Of a stretch of DNA of 8,592 nucleotides, positions 1 through 6,888 are shown one piece after another. A program made the translations under genes and the position numbers. Within the stretch, counting starts at the first letter, position 1. Each line of letters opens with the position of its first letter. The stretch comes from Lentisphaerota bacterium (GTDB lineage Bacteria > Verrucomicrobiota > Kiritimatiellia > JAAZAB01): positions 1 through 8,592 of the forward strand of contig JACQHI010000429.1 of NCBI GenBank assembly GCA_016199105.1, given 5' to 3'. The notes beneath the pieces are model-generated. The model was not told where the DNA came from. It made no database searches and saw nothing but the letters and a program-made list of their open reading frames with translations.

Positions 1-78
1 GGGCAGGCTTGCGCCTCTTTGCGGCTGAGTTTCCTTCCGCTATAAACCGTTGAACGGGGATCCTTCAATCGCCCGAAT
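1..78. other. Short left-edge region without a supported gene
   Basis: The 78 bases beyond the MttB-like stop contain no ATG or GTG start on the minus strand and no hairpin with a T-tract. A GGAAGGAAA stretch at 29-37 on the minus strand could be a ribosome site for a gene beginning outside the window, and CCGTTCAACGG (47-57) forms only a 5-base stem. Too little is visible to decide. Confidence 0.4.
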
Positions 79-1521
79 TCATGCCGGGCCGGCGCTGGCG
101 GTCTCGGCTTGGTGCAGGGCGGCATCGAGGGCATCTTGGCGCCGCGCGTCCGGCCGGTTGGCGGGAATCGCGGCGAGTTCGGCAGCGCGTGTGTGGGCTT
201 GGGCATAGGAGTCGCGACCTCCCGCGGCCTTCCAGGCGGCAAACGGGCCGCGCACGGCCAGATCCGGAATGAAGTATTCGTCTGAACGCAGTCGCGTGAG
301 CGTGTGGTCCTGTGTGAGATACGTTTCGCCCTGGGGGCCGATCTGCCGGATGAGGTCGGCCGCGATGGTGTCCGGCGTCACCTCCACACCGGCGGCCAAA
401 CGACGGGCCATGCCGGCGATCTCCGCGTCCATCAGGAGCTGTTCGTGGCTGCACGTCATACCGGTGGCGAACATACCGCAGTTCACGATCAGGTCGTGCC
501 CTGCCCCCACCGAGGCCATCAGGCTGTAGGTTTTTTCCCAGGCGTTCTGCTCGTCGTGCGCGTGGTTGTCGGAGTTGGGCGCGGTGGTGTGCGACGGAAC
601 CCGGCAATGCCGCGCCAGTTGAGCGCCGGCCACGCGGCAGACGGAGGTTTCGATCGAACCGACCAGAGCCGCGCCGGAGCGCATGTCCGTCGTCGTCCAG
701 GAGTTGGCATACATGACTTTGTGGCCGGGCTTGAGGAGCTGGATCATCACCAGGCCCGACAGGCACTCCGCGTGGTTCATCGTCAGCAGCCCCGCCAGCG
801 TGTAGGGGGCGGACACCCCCGCATTGGGCTCGGGCAGAATGGCCAGCGGCACTCCCGTTTCCAGCGTGTCCCGGATGGCGTCCAGCACGCTCCCCTCCCA
901 AAACAGCGGGCTGGTGGGCGAAAGCTGGCTGATCCCATATACATGTCGGTCGAGATCGCCGGCAAACGCGGCGCGCAGCAGCTCGATGCAGCCGCGATTG
1001 ATCGCCGCTTTGTCGGTGGAAAAGAAAATCGGCTTGCGGCTGTTTTCAACGCAGGCCTTTACGCCGTACAGGAGGGAGGCCTGGGGGTCCGGCCCGTCCT
1101 GAGGCATGACGGGGATCCCGAGCACGTCGATCGCGGGGAGCTGTTCGCAAAGCCTGGCAAATTGCTCCACATCCGCCACCCGCGAGGGACGCGTTTTGCC
1201 CGTCTCTGAATCCACCCAAAAGACGGCGTTATGCCCGGCCGCGACGCGGGGAATACCTCCGCCCAGTGTAAACGCCGGATGCCCCTCGCGATCGTACACC
1301 TCGAATTTCGGCGGAATCCGCGACAAGGCCTCCTCGACGCAGGCGCGCGGGAACCGGATCGTCTGCCCCCGGGACTCCACCTGCGCCCCTGTTTGCCGGA
1401 GCAGATCCAGCATGAGCGGACTGCCCAGCTTGATCCCGCACTCCGAGAGGATGCCCAGGGCGGCTTCGTGAATGGCCTTGATTTCGCCAACCGACAACAC
1501 TTTCAATCGCGCCAGTTTCAT
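79..1521 (-). CDS. MttB-superfamily (trimethylamine methyltransferase-like) corrinoid methyltransferase, non-pyrrolysine
   Basis: A 480-residue protein of the MttB superfamily. Such enzymes pass a methyl group from a methylated amine or betaine to a corrinoid protein. Supporting blocks are an N-terminal helix region LSVGEIKAIHEAALGILSECGIKL (10-32), RFPRACVEEALSRIPPKFEVYDREG (56-80), AGHNAVFWVDSETGKTRPS (95-113), ENSRKPIFFST (159-169), PYTLAGLLTMNHAECLSGLVMIQLLKPG (239-266) and SCHEQLLMDAEIAG-like CSHEQLLMDAEIAGMARRL (357-375). The length matches the family. The frame runs from ATG to TGA without an internal TAG, so it is of the non-pyrrolysine type, as in glycine-betaine methyltransferase MtgB; that subgroup has varied and mostly untested substrates. 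It is the last complete gene and is coupled to the isomerase-like gene. No corrinoid protein gene is visible in the window, so the methyl acceptor must be encoded elsewhere. Confidence 0.9.
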   Translation of the reverse strand: MKLARLKVLSVGEIKAIHEAALGILSECGIKLGSPLMLDLLRQTGAQVESRGQTIRFPRACVEEALSRIPPKFEVYDREGHPAFTLGGGIPRVAAGHNAVFWVDSETGKTRPSRVADVEQFARLCEQLPAIDVLGIPVMPQDGPDPQASLLYGVKACVENSRKPIFFSTDKAAINRGCIELLRAAFAGDLDRHVYGISQLSPTSPLFWEGSVLDAIRDTLETGVPLAILPEPNAGVSAPYTLAGLLTMNHAECLSGLVMIQLLKPGHKVMYANSWTTTDMRSGAALVGSIETSVCRVAGAQLARHCRVPSHTTAPNSDNHAHDEQNAWEKTYSLMASVGAGHDLIVNCGMFATGMTCSHEQLLMDAEIAGMARRLAAGVEVTPDTIAADLIRQIGPQGETYLTQDHTLTRLRSDEYFIPDLAVRGPFAAWKAAGGRDSYAQAHTRAAELAAIPANRPDARRQDALDAALHQAETASAGPA

Positions 1522-2336
1522 CCACACTCCTTAAGATACGTCAACGTCTGACGCAGACTTTTGGCCGGCTCCAGGGTGGGCATATACTCCAGGGCAAAAA
1601 CACCCTTATACCTCAGCTTTTCGATCTCCCGGACCAGGAACGGATAGTTCGTCTCGCCCAGCCACAACTCGTGCCGGCCCGGATGTCCGGCGGAATGGAT
1701 GTGACCGATCGCATCCAGGTTCTTTTTGATGTGCCCGCACAGGTCGCCCTCCATGAGCTGCATGTGATAGCAGTCGAACAGCAAGCGCAGACGCGGGGAA
1801 CCGACCTGGCGGCACAGCGTGGCGCCCTCGTCGGACGACGTCAGGAAGTAGTTGGGGTGGTCAACCTTGTCGTTCAGCGGCTCCAGCCACAGCGACACGC
1901 CATGCCGCTCGGCCCGTTCCGCCGTGGCCTTCAGCCCGTCAAGAACACTCTTCCGCATCTGGGCGTCCGTCCGGCCTTCGAGCCGGTTGCCGGTGCAAAC
2001 GATGGCCGCGCGAATTCCGGCGGCCGAGCAGAACGCCAACGTTTCGTCCGCGCGTCGCAGCCATTGAGCCCGGTTGGCGGGCTCGGTCAGACCGCCGCCA
2101 AGGCCGCCATCCGGCGAGCCGATGACCGCGTTGGTGATCGTCACGCCGGCCTTGCGGGCCGCCGCCCGGACCTGTTCAGGATCCTTGGGCTCGTCCGTCC
2201 GCATGCCGGCAGTCCAAGCCGTCATGTCCGTGAACCACATTTCCGCGAAACGAAAGCCCGCCCGCCCCGCCGCCGCGATGCGGTCGGGAAACGGCCGGTC
2301 CGTGAAAAACATTTCCAGACATACGCCAATCTTCAT
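1518..2336 (-). CDS. Hydroxypyruvate-isomerase-like sugar phosphate isomerase/epimerase (xylose-isomerase-like TIM barrel)
   Basis: A 272-residue TIM barrel of the AP-endonuclease-2/xylose-isomerase-like family, closest in pattern to hydroxypyruvate isomerase (Hyi/OtnI). Diagnostic blocks are the N-terminal MKIGVCLEMFFTDRPFPDRI, LWLEPLNDKVDHPNYFL (149-165), LLFDCYHMQLMEGDL (185-199), IGHIHSAGHPGRHE (210-223), GETNYPFL (227-234) and ALEYMP (248-253). Glu152, Asp188, His214 and Glu250 fill the four metal-binding positions expected for this fold. It probably interconverts a keto and aldo form of a small sugar acid or sugar, but the substrate is not certain. ATG at 2336 is chosen over an in-frame ATG at 2360 because a strong AAGGAGG (2342-2348) lies between them, at the right distance for 2336. 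Its TGA overlaps the next gene's ATG. Confidence 0.9.
   Translation of the reverse strand: MKIGVCLEMFFTDRPFPDRIAAAGRAGFRFAEMWFTDMTAWTAGMRTDEPKDPEQVRAAARKAGVTITNAVIGSPDGGLGGGLTEPANRAQWLRRADETLAFCSAAGIRAAIVCTGNRLEGRTDAQMRKSVLDGLKATAERAERHGVSLWLEPLNDKVDHPNYFLTSSDEGATLCRQVGSPRLRLLFDCYHMQLMEGDLCGHIKKNLDAIGHIHSAGHPGRHELWLGETNYPFLVREIEKLRYKGVFALEYMPTLEPAKSLRQTLTYLKECG
1519..1532 (-). promoter_or_regulatory. Ribosome binding site and ATGA start/stop overlap coupling the last two genes
   Basis: AAGGAG (1527-1532) lies inside the final codons of the isomerase-like gene (LKECG) and five bases before ATG at 1519-1521. That ATG shares two bases with the upstream TGA (1518-1520), forming ATGA. This decides the start of the MttB-like gene at 1521 rather than the in-frame GTG at 1527 and indicates translational coupling of the pair. 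Confidence 0.85.
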
Positions 2337-2370
2337 ACGGTCCTCCTTCACGCATCGCAACCATTCAACT

Positions 2371-2400
2371 ATCTTAAATCACTTTTAACCACGGTTTCAA
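2371..2400 (-). promoter_or_regulatory. Candidate promoter with overlapping palindrome for the isomerase-mttB-like pair
   Basis: On the minus strand TTGAAA (2395-2400) and TAAGAT (2371-2376) are 18 bases apart, matching sigma-70 hexamers at 5 of 6 and 4 of 6. A start near 2364 would give a leader of about 28 bases before the ATG at 2336. The -35 lies in an inverted repeat TTGAAACC-GT-GGTTAAAA (2383-2400, 6 of 8 positions complementary), which resembles a LacI-type operator half-site arrangement. A perfect 10-base palindrome GGGATATCCC lies just upstream at 2409-2418. Its location in an 89-base gap, the second largest between genes here, supports an internal promoter. Confidence 0.4.
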
Positions 2401-2425
2401 CAAAGGGTGGGATATCCCGTCCGGC

Positions 2426-4717
2426 TCAGCCCTTCTGTCTTCCGCCTATCGTCAATACTTCCGCCCCGGCGATGACAGTGGGCGCCGTGATCCGTTCGTA
2501 ACGGTTGTTTCGAATCACGACCCGTTTCACCGTGCGATCAACCACAATTCCCTGTTCGCCATCGCGAAAGCAATTGCCCTCGATCAAGACGTCCTGCGTG
2601 AGCTTGAACGGCACTTCTTCGTTGCCTTCGAGACTGCCGACCGAGATGGCCCCGTCATATTCAATGGTATTCCCGCGGAAAACAAGGCCCAGCGATTGCG
2701 GGGCGCCCATCAGGATGTCGATGGGTAGCCGTCGATTTGACACGCACCGGCCATAATTTACCGAGCGCAACCCACCCCCGGACCGGGTGTGATTACCGAT
2801 AAACTGGATGCAGTGATTCGGTTCAAAACGATTGATCAGTTCCTGCCGGGGGACATTGTCCGGCACTTTCATGATGCCATGCTCGTCGATATTGTTCACG
2901 GCCAAACCGCCACAATAGATCAACGAGGCGACTTTAAAGCCCCTGGAGCGTTCCGCCACGTTGCCCTCGATCAGAAAATCGTGGCCCAGGCCGAAAGACT
3001 GGAAGGCGGCGCCCACGTCGGCGAAGCGATTGTCGCAGATCACAAAGTCGTGTTTGGCGCGGTTGACGCCGACGCGTGAGGTGGCGTCCAGCGGAACGCT
3101 CCAAGGCTCCGCCAGATGCGCCATGTCCGTCGTATTGGCGACGATCCGACGCCATTGGCCGGTGCCCGTCCCCGCACTGACATACGCGAACCAATCTCGC
3201 AAAGCCTCCGGCTGCCAACCCGCCCCGGGAGCGCGGATGAAATCGGGGCCGGCTTCGACCGGTCCATGCCAGGCGCCGCAGGCGCAGGCGTCGGAGGTCA
3301 GCGCCTCGCGGTCCCAGCCGAACATATTGAGATACCGGTTGCGCGCCACGTAAACCGGGCCGGCTTCCGGCTGACTGGTGTAGGCCGAAAGACAGCCACC
3401 GGTGCTGGTCCAATCCTGGCCGTAGAACTCGTTGTCCTCGATAACGACGTTGTGGGAACCATCGAGTTCGCATCCGCCAAACCGCCCGTTGCCGATCAGA
3501 TTATCGGCAAACCGGGAATGGCGCAACCCCATCGCCCGCAACGGTTGCGCGGCGCCCAAGATGCGGCAATCCTCCACGCGAACGTTTGCGCCGCCCACCT
3601 GCACGGTGATCCAACGCTGCTTGCGTATCAGTTCGCGATCGAAACGATGTCCGGTAATGGAAAGCGGGCGCCCCTCCGCGCCCATGAAACGCGTGTGAAA
3701 GAACCAGACGCGCCGCAGGAAGACATTGCCGGCGCCCGGAGTCCCGATGTCCGCGACAATGCCGCAGCGGGCGAAGATGAAGTGGAACTGGAGTTCCTCA
3801 ATGCCGAAATTATCGCTGCCGCGCACGACGCATTCCAGATCCGGAATCTGATCGTTCTCATCTCCTCCGAACAGGATCGTGCGCTCCAACCGCTCCCCCT
3901 GCAGCACCGTTCGGCGGGGCACCGTGAGGGTGCCGGTGATCCGATAGCGACCGGCGGGAAAACGGATCAGGCCGCCGCCATTTTTTCCGGCGGCTGCCAG
4001 GGCGGCTTGGATGGCCTTGGTCGAATCGGAGCCGTCGCCTTTTGCGCCATACTCTCGCACATCGAAGACCCGCGTCGGCCAAGCCGGAGGACAGGCGATT
4101 TCCACCTTCACGGGAGCGGACCAACCCGCGTTTCCACCTGTGCCATTGTGGGCCAATGCCTGATAAACACCGCTCGGGATGTTGTGGGGCAGGCGGAAGA
4201 CGGCGGCATGACGTTCAGCCCGAACACAGGCCAAAGACCATGTCTTCGCCCCGTGCTTGAGACAAAGTGTTGGCGCTTTCTTTCCGTCCGGCTGGAGCAA
4301 TCGGCCAAACACGCGCAACAGTCCGCCTGGCCGTGCCGTTGCGCCATCGTCACCCAGCAACCAGGTCAGCCGCGTACGATTCAATAGCGCGGGCTCAGAC
4401 CAGCGTCCCGGAGCGCCGACGCAAAACGCAAAACAACCGGGCGGCAGCGACGTTGGCAATACGAACTGGATCGAGCCGTCGCTTTGTTGAAGCACTTTGG
4501 CACTCCGCCAGGGACCGGCGACGGAAAGGGCTGCGGCAAAAGCCGGCTTTCCCGTTCGTCGCTCCGGCAGCCGGCAGACCTGAACCGCCATCGTGTCACG
4601 AAAACCCCCGCCCAAGGCCATCACCGTATCGCCAGGGCGAACCGGATCGGAAGCCCAGAAAACGACAGGTTTGTCGGCTACGCCGACAGACTGCCTGTCT
4701 TTCGCTTTTCTTGTCAT
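2426..4717 (-). CDS. Pectate-lyase-superfamily right-handed beta-helix protein with duplicated N-terminal domain
   Basis: A 763-residue protein. Residues about 217-285 (FDVREYGAKGDGSDSTKAIQ, then GGGLIRFPAGRYRI, LQGERLERTILFGG) are the Pectate_lyase_3 entry motif, and the following rungs (VRVEDCRILG, VVIEDNEFYG, FVICDNRFADVG, DFLIEGNVAERS, VLIEGNCFRDG, VVIRNNRYERI) are parallel beta-helix turns. Before it, residues about 18-115 and 124-207 look like two copies of one beta-sandwich-like domain (RPGDTVMALGGGF versus RPGGLLRVFGRLL; LPTSLPPGCF versus LPHNIPSGVY). Residues about 476-550 interrupt the helix with a small domain carrying GTGTGQWRRI and LDATSRVGV. There is no signal peptide or membrane segment: the N-terminus MTRKAKDRQS is polar. 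Glycan binding or cleavage is likely for the family, but catalytic residues cannot be assigned. ATG at 4717 has AGGAGG eight bases upstream. Confidence 0.85.
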   Translation of the reverse strand: MTRKAKDRQSVGVADKPVVFWASDPVRPGDTVMALGGGFRDTMAVQVCRLPERRTGKPAFAAALSVAGPWRSAKVLQQSDGSIQFVLPTSLPPGCFAFCVGAPGRWSEPALLNRTRLTWLLGDDGATARPGGLLRVFGRLLQPDGKKAPTLCLKHGAKTWSLACVRAERHAAVFRLPHNIPSGVYQALAHNGTGGNAGWSAPVKVEIACPPAWPTRVFDVREYGAKGDGSDSTKAIQAALAAAGKNGGGLIRFPAGRYRITGTLTVPRRTVLQGERLERTILFGGDENDQIPDLECVVRGSDNFGIEELQFHFIFARCGIVADIGTPGAGNVFLRRVWFFHTRFMGAEGRPLSITGHRFDRELIRKQRWITVQVGGANVRVEDCRILGAAQPLRAMGLRHSRFADNLIGNGRFGGCELDGSHNVVIEDNEFYGQDWTSTGGCLSAYTSQPEAGPVYVARNRYLNMFGWDREALTSDACACGAWHGPVEAGPDFIRAPGAGWQPEALRDWFAYVSAGTGTGQWRRIVANTTDMAHLAEPWSVPLDATSRVGVNRAKHDFVICDNRFADVGAAFQSFGLGHDFLIEGNVAERSRGFKVASLIYCGGLAVNNIDEHGIMKVPDNVPRQELINRFEPNHCIQFIGNHTRSGGGLRSVNYGRCVSNRRLPIDILMGAPQSLGLVFRGNTIEYDGAISVGSLEGNEEVPFKLTQDVLIEGNCFRDGEQGIVVDRTVKRVVIRNNRYERITAPTVIAGAEVLTIGGRQKG

Positions 4718-4740
4718 CCTGATTTCCTCCTCTGCAAGTC

Positions 4741-4781
4741 GTTCGACGTTCAGAGTTCGAAGTTCAGCGTTCGACGTTCAG
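4741..4781. repeat. Three 13-base tandem repeats (14-base period) across the aminotransferase stop codon
   Basis: GTTCGACGTTCAG occurs at 4741-4753 and 4769-4781, with the one-base variant GTTCGAAGTTCAG at 4755-4767, each separated by one base. The array covers the TGA of the DegT gene (4764-4766), its last few codons and half of the gap before the beta-helix gene. It lies just upstream of the ribosome site at 4726-4731. Three copies with 1-base spacers are not a CRISPR array. Confidence 0.85.
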
Positions 4782-6113
4782 TTCTTCGTCGCTTGCCAAC
4801 ACCTTGTTGATTCCGGCCGCGATGGCCTCGCAATCCCGGCGCGAATACTCCCAGTGCGTACCGATGATGATGGCCCGCGACAGATACTCCGTGCTCCGCG
4901 GGCACATGGTTTTGGTATAGTTCGGCAGATGTCCCCGCCGGGCGCCCGACCAGGGCAGACCATCACGCGACACCGCTTTTTGCTGCAGGATGTGATCCCA
5001 ATACGCGTAAATATGCCAGTCCTTGACCTTCTGATCGTAAATCCCGCCCGCCGGCACGCCTTCCGCCTGCAGGGCGGACAGCGCCCACTTCGTCTTTTCG
5101 ACCGACGGCAGGAAGAGGATCAGGTTGGTGCCCGTGTCGCCCTCGACATCAGCCACCCGCTGGAGTGTCACCCCCGCCGGAAGCTTCAACCCGGCGATAA
5201 TCCGCCGCTTGGCGGCCCGGTAGCCCTTCAGATACAGGCCGGCCTTGCGGATTTGGGCCAGGGCTACGGCCCCCTGCAACTCGCTCATCCGGTAGTTTTC
5301 ACCGCAGAACAACTCGCCTTCGCGCCGTTCGGAGGCATAACGGTTGGGCCGCCAGCAGGCCGCGCAATCGTGCCACGACTGGGCCCGCGTGTAAAGCCAT
5401 TCGTCGTTCGTGGTCAGGAATCCGCCCTCGCCGGAGTTCAGGATCTTGTAGAAATCGAAGCTGAAGCAGCCGATCGCGCCGATCGAACCCAGCATTTTGC
5501 CGCGGAACGAGCCGCCCGCCGCCTGGGCCACGTCTTCGATGACCGGCACCTTGTGCCGGCGGGAAAGCGCCATAAGCTTGTCCATCCGGGCCGGCATACC
5601 TCGCATGTGAACGGCGATGATCGCCCGGGTGCGCGGCGTTATTTTGCGTTCGACGTCCCGCGGGTCGAGCGTCAGCGACTCGTCGACGTCGGCGATGATG
5701 GGGATCGCGTTGCTGGCCCCGATCACGGCGGCGGAGGCAAAGAACGTGTAGGCGGGCACAATGACCTCGTCGCCCATGCCGATCCCGAGCGCCCGCAAGG
5801 CGGCAATCAACGCGGACGTGCAGGAGTTGACCGCCAGCGCGTGCTTGACGCCGATGAACCGGGCAAACGCCTGCTCGGCGGCCGCCACCTTGCTCGGGCG
5901 CGGATTGTAGTAACGGAACAGATGCGGCCCCTTGATCCCGGCGGCATGACGGGCCACCACCCGCCCGAGCTCGCGCTTGACTCCCGCCGGATATTCCCAG
6001 AGGTCCAGCAGTTCCATCAATTCTTCCGTGTGGATTTTACTGGTATAAGGCCCCAGCGCCTTCACCGCCCTGGGCCCGCCATCCACCGCCAGTTTCATCG
6101 TTTCGGTTTTCAT
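4764..6113 (-). CDS. DegT/DnrJ/EryC1/StrS-family PLP-dependent aminotransferase
   Basis: A 449-residue fold-type I PLP enzyme. The PLP lysine is Lys223 in SFDFYKILNSGEGG, the pyridine-binding Asp194 and Gln197 lie in VIEDVAQAAG, and the phosphate-binding region is NSCTSALIAAL (96-106). ENYRMSELQGAVALAQ (272-287) is the family's substrate-side motif. Family members usually aminate keto-sugars on nucleotide carriers or make aminocyclitol or AHBA-type precursors; here the substrate is unknown. The start MKTETMKLAVDGG at 6113 is set by AAGGAG at 6121-6126, seven bases upstream. Its last residues (about ELNVER) are encoded by an intergenic-type 13-base repeat, which suggests that the natural stop was displaced by the repeat. 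It precedes the beta-helix gene by 46 bases, consistent with co-transcription. Confidence 0.93.
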   Translation of the reverse strand: MKTETMKLAVDGGPRAVKALGPYTSKIHTEELMELLDLWEYPAGVKRELGRVVARHAAGIKGPHLFRYYNPRPSKVAAAEQAFARFIGVKHALAVNSCTSALIAALRALGIGMGDEVIVPAYTFFASAAVIGASNAIPIIADVDESLTLDPRDVERKITPRTRAIIAVHMRGMPARMDKLMALSRRHKVPVIEDVAQAAGGSFRGKMLGSIGAIGCFSFDFYKILNSGEGGFLTTNDEWLYTRAQSWHDCAACWRPNRYASERREGELFCGENYRMSELQGAVALAQIRKAGLYLKGYRAAKRRIIAGLKLPAGVTLQRVADVEGDTGTNLILFLPSVEKTKWALSALQAEGVPAGGIYDQKVKDWHIYAYWDHILQQKAVSRDGLPWSGARRGHLPNYTKTMCPRSTEYLSRAIIIGTHWEYSRRDCEAIAAGINKVLASDEELNVER

Positions 6114-6142
6114 GGGGCATCTCCTTTTTGTGATTACCAAGG

Positions 6143-6252
6143 AGTGCAGAATAGAATGGACCTTCATTTGGGTAGGGCGGTTTCGCCGAAAACGCCGCGG
6201 CGCGCTGGGCCAGCGCGCCCTACCGGTTGACAGGTCTGTTCTATCCTGCACT
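6143..6252. repeat. Compound intergenic inverted-repeat element (non-coding)
   Basis: This fills most of the gap between the regulator and aminotransferase genes. Outer arms AGTGCAGAATAGAAT (6143-6157) and the complement of 6238-6252 match at 13 of 15 positions. A second pair, GGTAGGGCG (6171-6179) and CGCCCTACC (6216-6224), is perfect. Nested inside are a hairpin GGCGGTTT/AAAACGCC (6176-6183, 6189-6196, one mismatch) and a perfect 10-base stem GGCGCGCTGG/CCAGCGCGCC around one G (6199-6219). No T-run follows, so it is not a classical terminator, and no target-site duplication is visible. It resembles dispersed GGTAGGGCG...CGCCCTACC repeats that I associate with Verrucomicrobia-type genomes, distinct from the repeats in the RAYT gene. 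Confidence 0.75.
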
Positions 6253-6263
6253 TTTCATTTTTT

Positions 6264-6821
6264 TCATGCCCGGATCTGGGCGGTCACCATGACCAACGTG
6301 CGGGCGCCGTCGTTGCGCGCCATATGCTCCATTCCGGCGGGAATGACAAACGCGTCGCCTTTCCGCGCCTTTCGAAGCTCGCCATCGGCCAGCGCCAGCG
6401 TCAGCTCGCCCGCCATCACGATTCCATAGACATCCCCGGGGTGCCGTTCGCGCTCGATGCGCCGGGTGCGGGGCTTGTATTCCTCATACATCAGCGCCAG
6501 CTTCAGGTCCCGCCGGCCGGGAAAGGCAAAGCGCCACAGACGGTCGGCGTCCGCGACCTCTTTCATGCCGGCCCGGGGAAACACGAGACGATCGGGGGCC
6601 TCCCCGCCGCCCGCGAAGAAGGCCCCCAGGTCCGACTCGAGGGCCTCGACGATCTTCTGCAGCGTCATGATGGTCGGCATGGCCTTGCCGGACTCGATCT
6701 TGGAGAGGAAGCTGGGCGCCACGCCGGCGCGGACCGCGCAGGCCCGCAGGGAGAGCCCCAGCCGCCGGCGTTGCTCCCGGAGCCTCAGGCCGGCCCCCGC
6801 CGCCCGCGTCGTGTTCGCCAT
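6264..6821 (-). CDS. XRE-family transcriptional regulator with C-terminal cupin domain
   Basis: A 185-residue DNA-binding regulator. Residues about 11-66 form an XRE/HTH_3 helix-turn-helix (LREQRRRLGLSLRACAVRAG, then SFLSKIESGKAMPTIMTLQKIVEAL). Residues about 105-182 form a cupin barrel: the second cupin motif G-x5-PxG-x2-H-x3-N is complete in GDAFVIPAGMEHMARN (155-170), while the first is reduced to HPGDVYGIVMAG (127-138), with Asp where Glu is common. Such proteins usually sense a small ligand through the cupin and act as local regulators. ATG at 6821 is preferred because AGGAAGGA lies just upstream (6826-6833); in-frame starts further upstream lack a ribosome site. It probably controls this cluster, possibly through its own upstream region; the ligand cannot be read from the sequence. 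Confidence 0.92.
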   Translation of the reverse strand: MANTTRAAGAGLRLREQRRRLGLSLRACAVRAGVAPSFLSKIESGKAMPTIMTLQKIVEALESDLGAFFAGGGEAPDRLVFPRAGMKEVADADRLWRFAFPGRRDLKLALMYEEYKPRTRRIERERHPGDVYGIVMAGELTLALADGELRKARKGDAFVIPAGMEHMARNDGARTLVMVTAQIRA

Positions 6822-6849
6822 AGAGTCCTTCCTGTTTCCCATAGAGAAC

Positions 6850-6878
6850 ATACTGCCGGAATCCAACCGGGATGTCAA
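6850..6878 (-). promoter_or_regulatory. Candidate sigma-70-like promoter for the XRE/cupin gene
   Basis: On the minus strand a perfect TTGACA (6873-6878) is followed 17 bases later by CAGTAT (6850-6855), a 3 of 6 match to TATAAT. Predicted transcription would start near 6843, giving a leader of about 20 bases before the ATG at 6821. The -35 hexamer begins only about 10 bases beyond the RAYT stop codon, so the regulator probably does not depend on read-through from the RAYT gene. A loose 16-base palindrome at 6834-6849, mismatched only by transitions, spans the expected start and could be an autoregulatory site; that part is weak. Confidence 0.45.
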
Positions 6879-6888
6879 CGGCAACGGA

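Noticed and set aside
304..1209. A 301-codon plus-strand open frame opposite the MttB-like gene
   Set aside because: Shadow frame of a well-supported gene; its composition is biased and no family is recognisable.
2325..2332. CGCCAATC word near the isomerase start, matching the RAYT repeat arm
   Set aside because: Only eight bases, without a complementary arm; expected by chance.
1671..2501. A 276-codon plus-strand open frame opposite the isomerase-like gene
   Set aside because: Antisense to a gene with intact metal-binding motifs; it also crosses the intergenic gap and the start of the neighbouring gene's 3' end without any domain.
3116..4387. A 423-codon plus-strand open frame opposite the beta-helix gene
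   Set aside because: No ribosome site or recognisable motif; the minus-strand frame has clear Pectate_lyase_3 and beta-helix repeats.
4741..4781. Possible CRISPR array
   Set aside because: Repeats are 13 bases with 1-base spacers and only three copies, with no cas genes nearby.
6199..6219. Intrinsic terminator after the regulator gene
   Set aside because: The stem is strong, but no T-run follows it in the transcribed direction; the sequence continues as GCGGCGTTTTCGG into another hairpin.
4593..6230. A 545-codon open frame on the plus strand opposite the aminotransferase gene
   Set aside because: It is antisense to a protein with complete DegT motifs, is rich in Arg/Pro/Gly as expected from GC-rich shadow frames, and shows no domain of its own.
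6114..6251. Longer N-terminus for the aminotransferase, starting at 6251
   Set aside because: The extension is translated from the intergenic palindromic element and is Arg/Pro-rich; a good ribosome site marks 6113.
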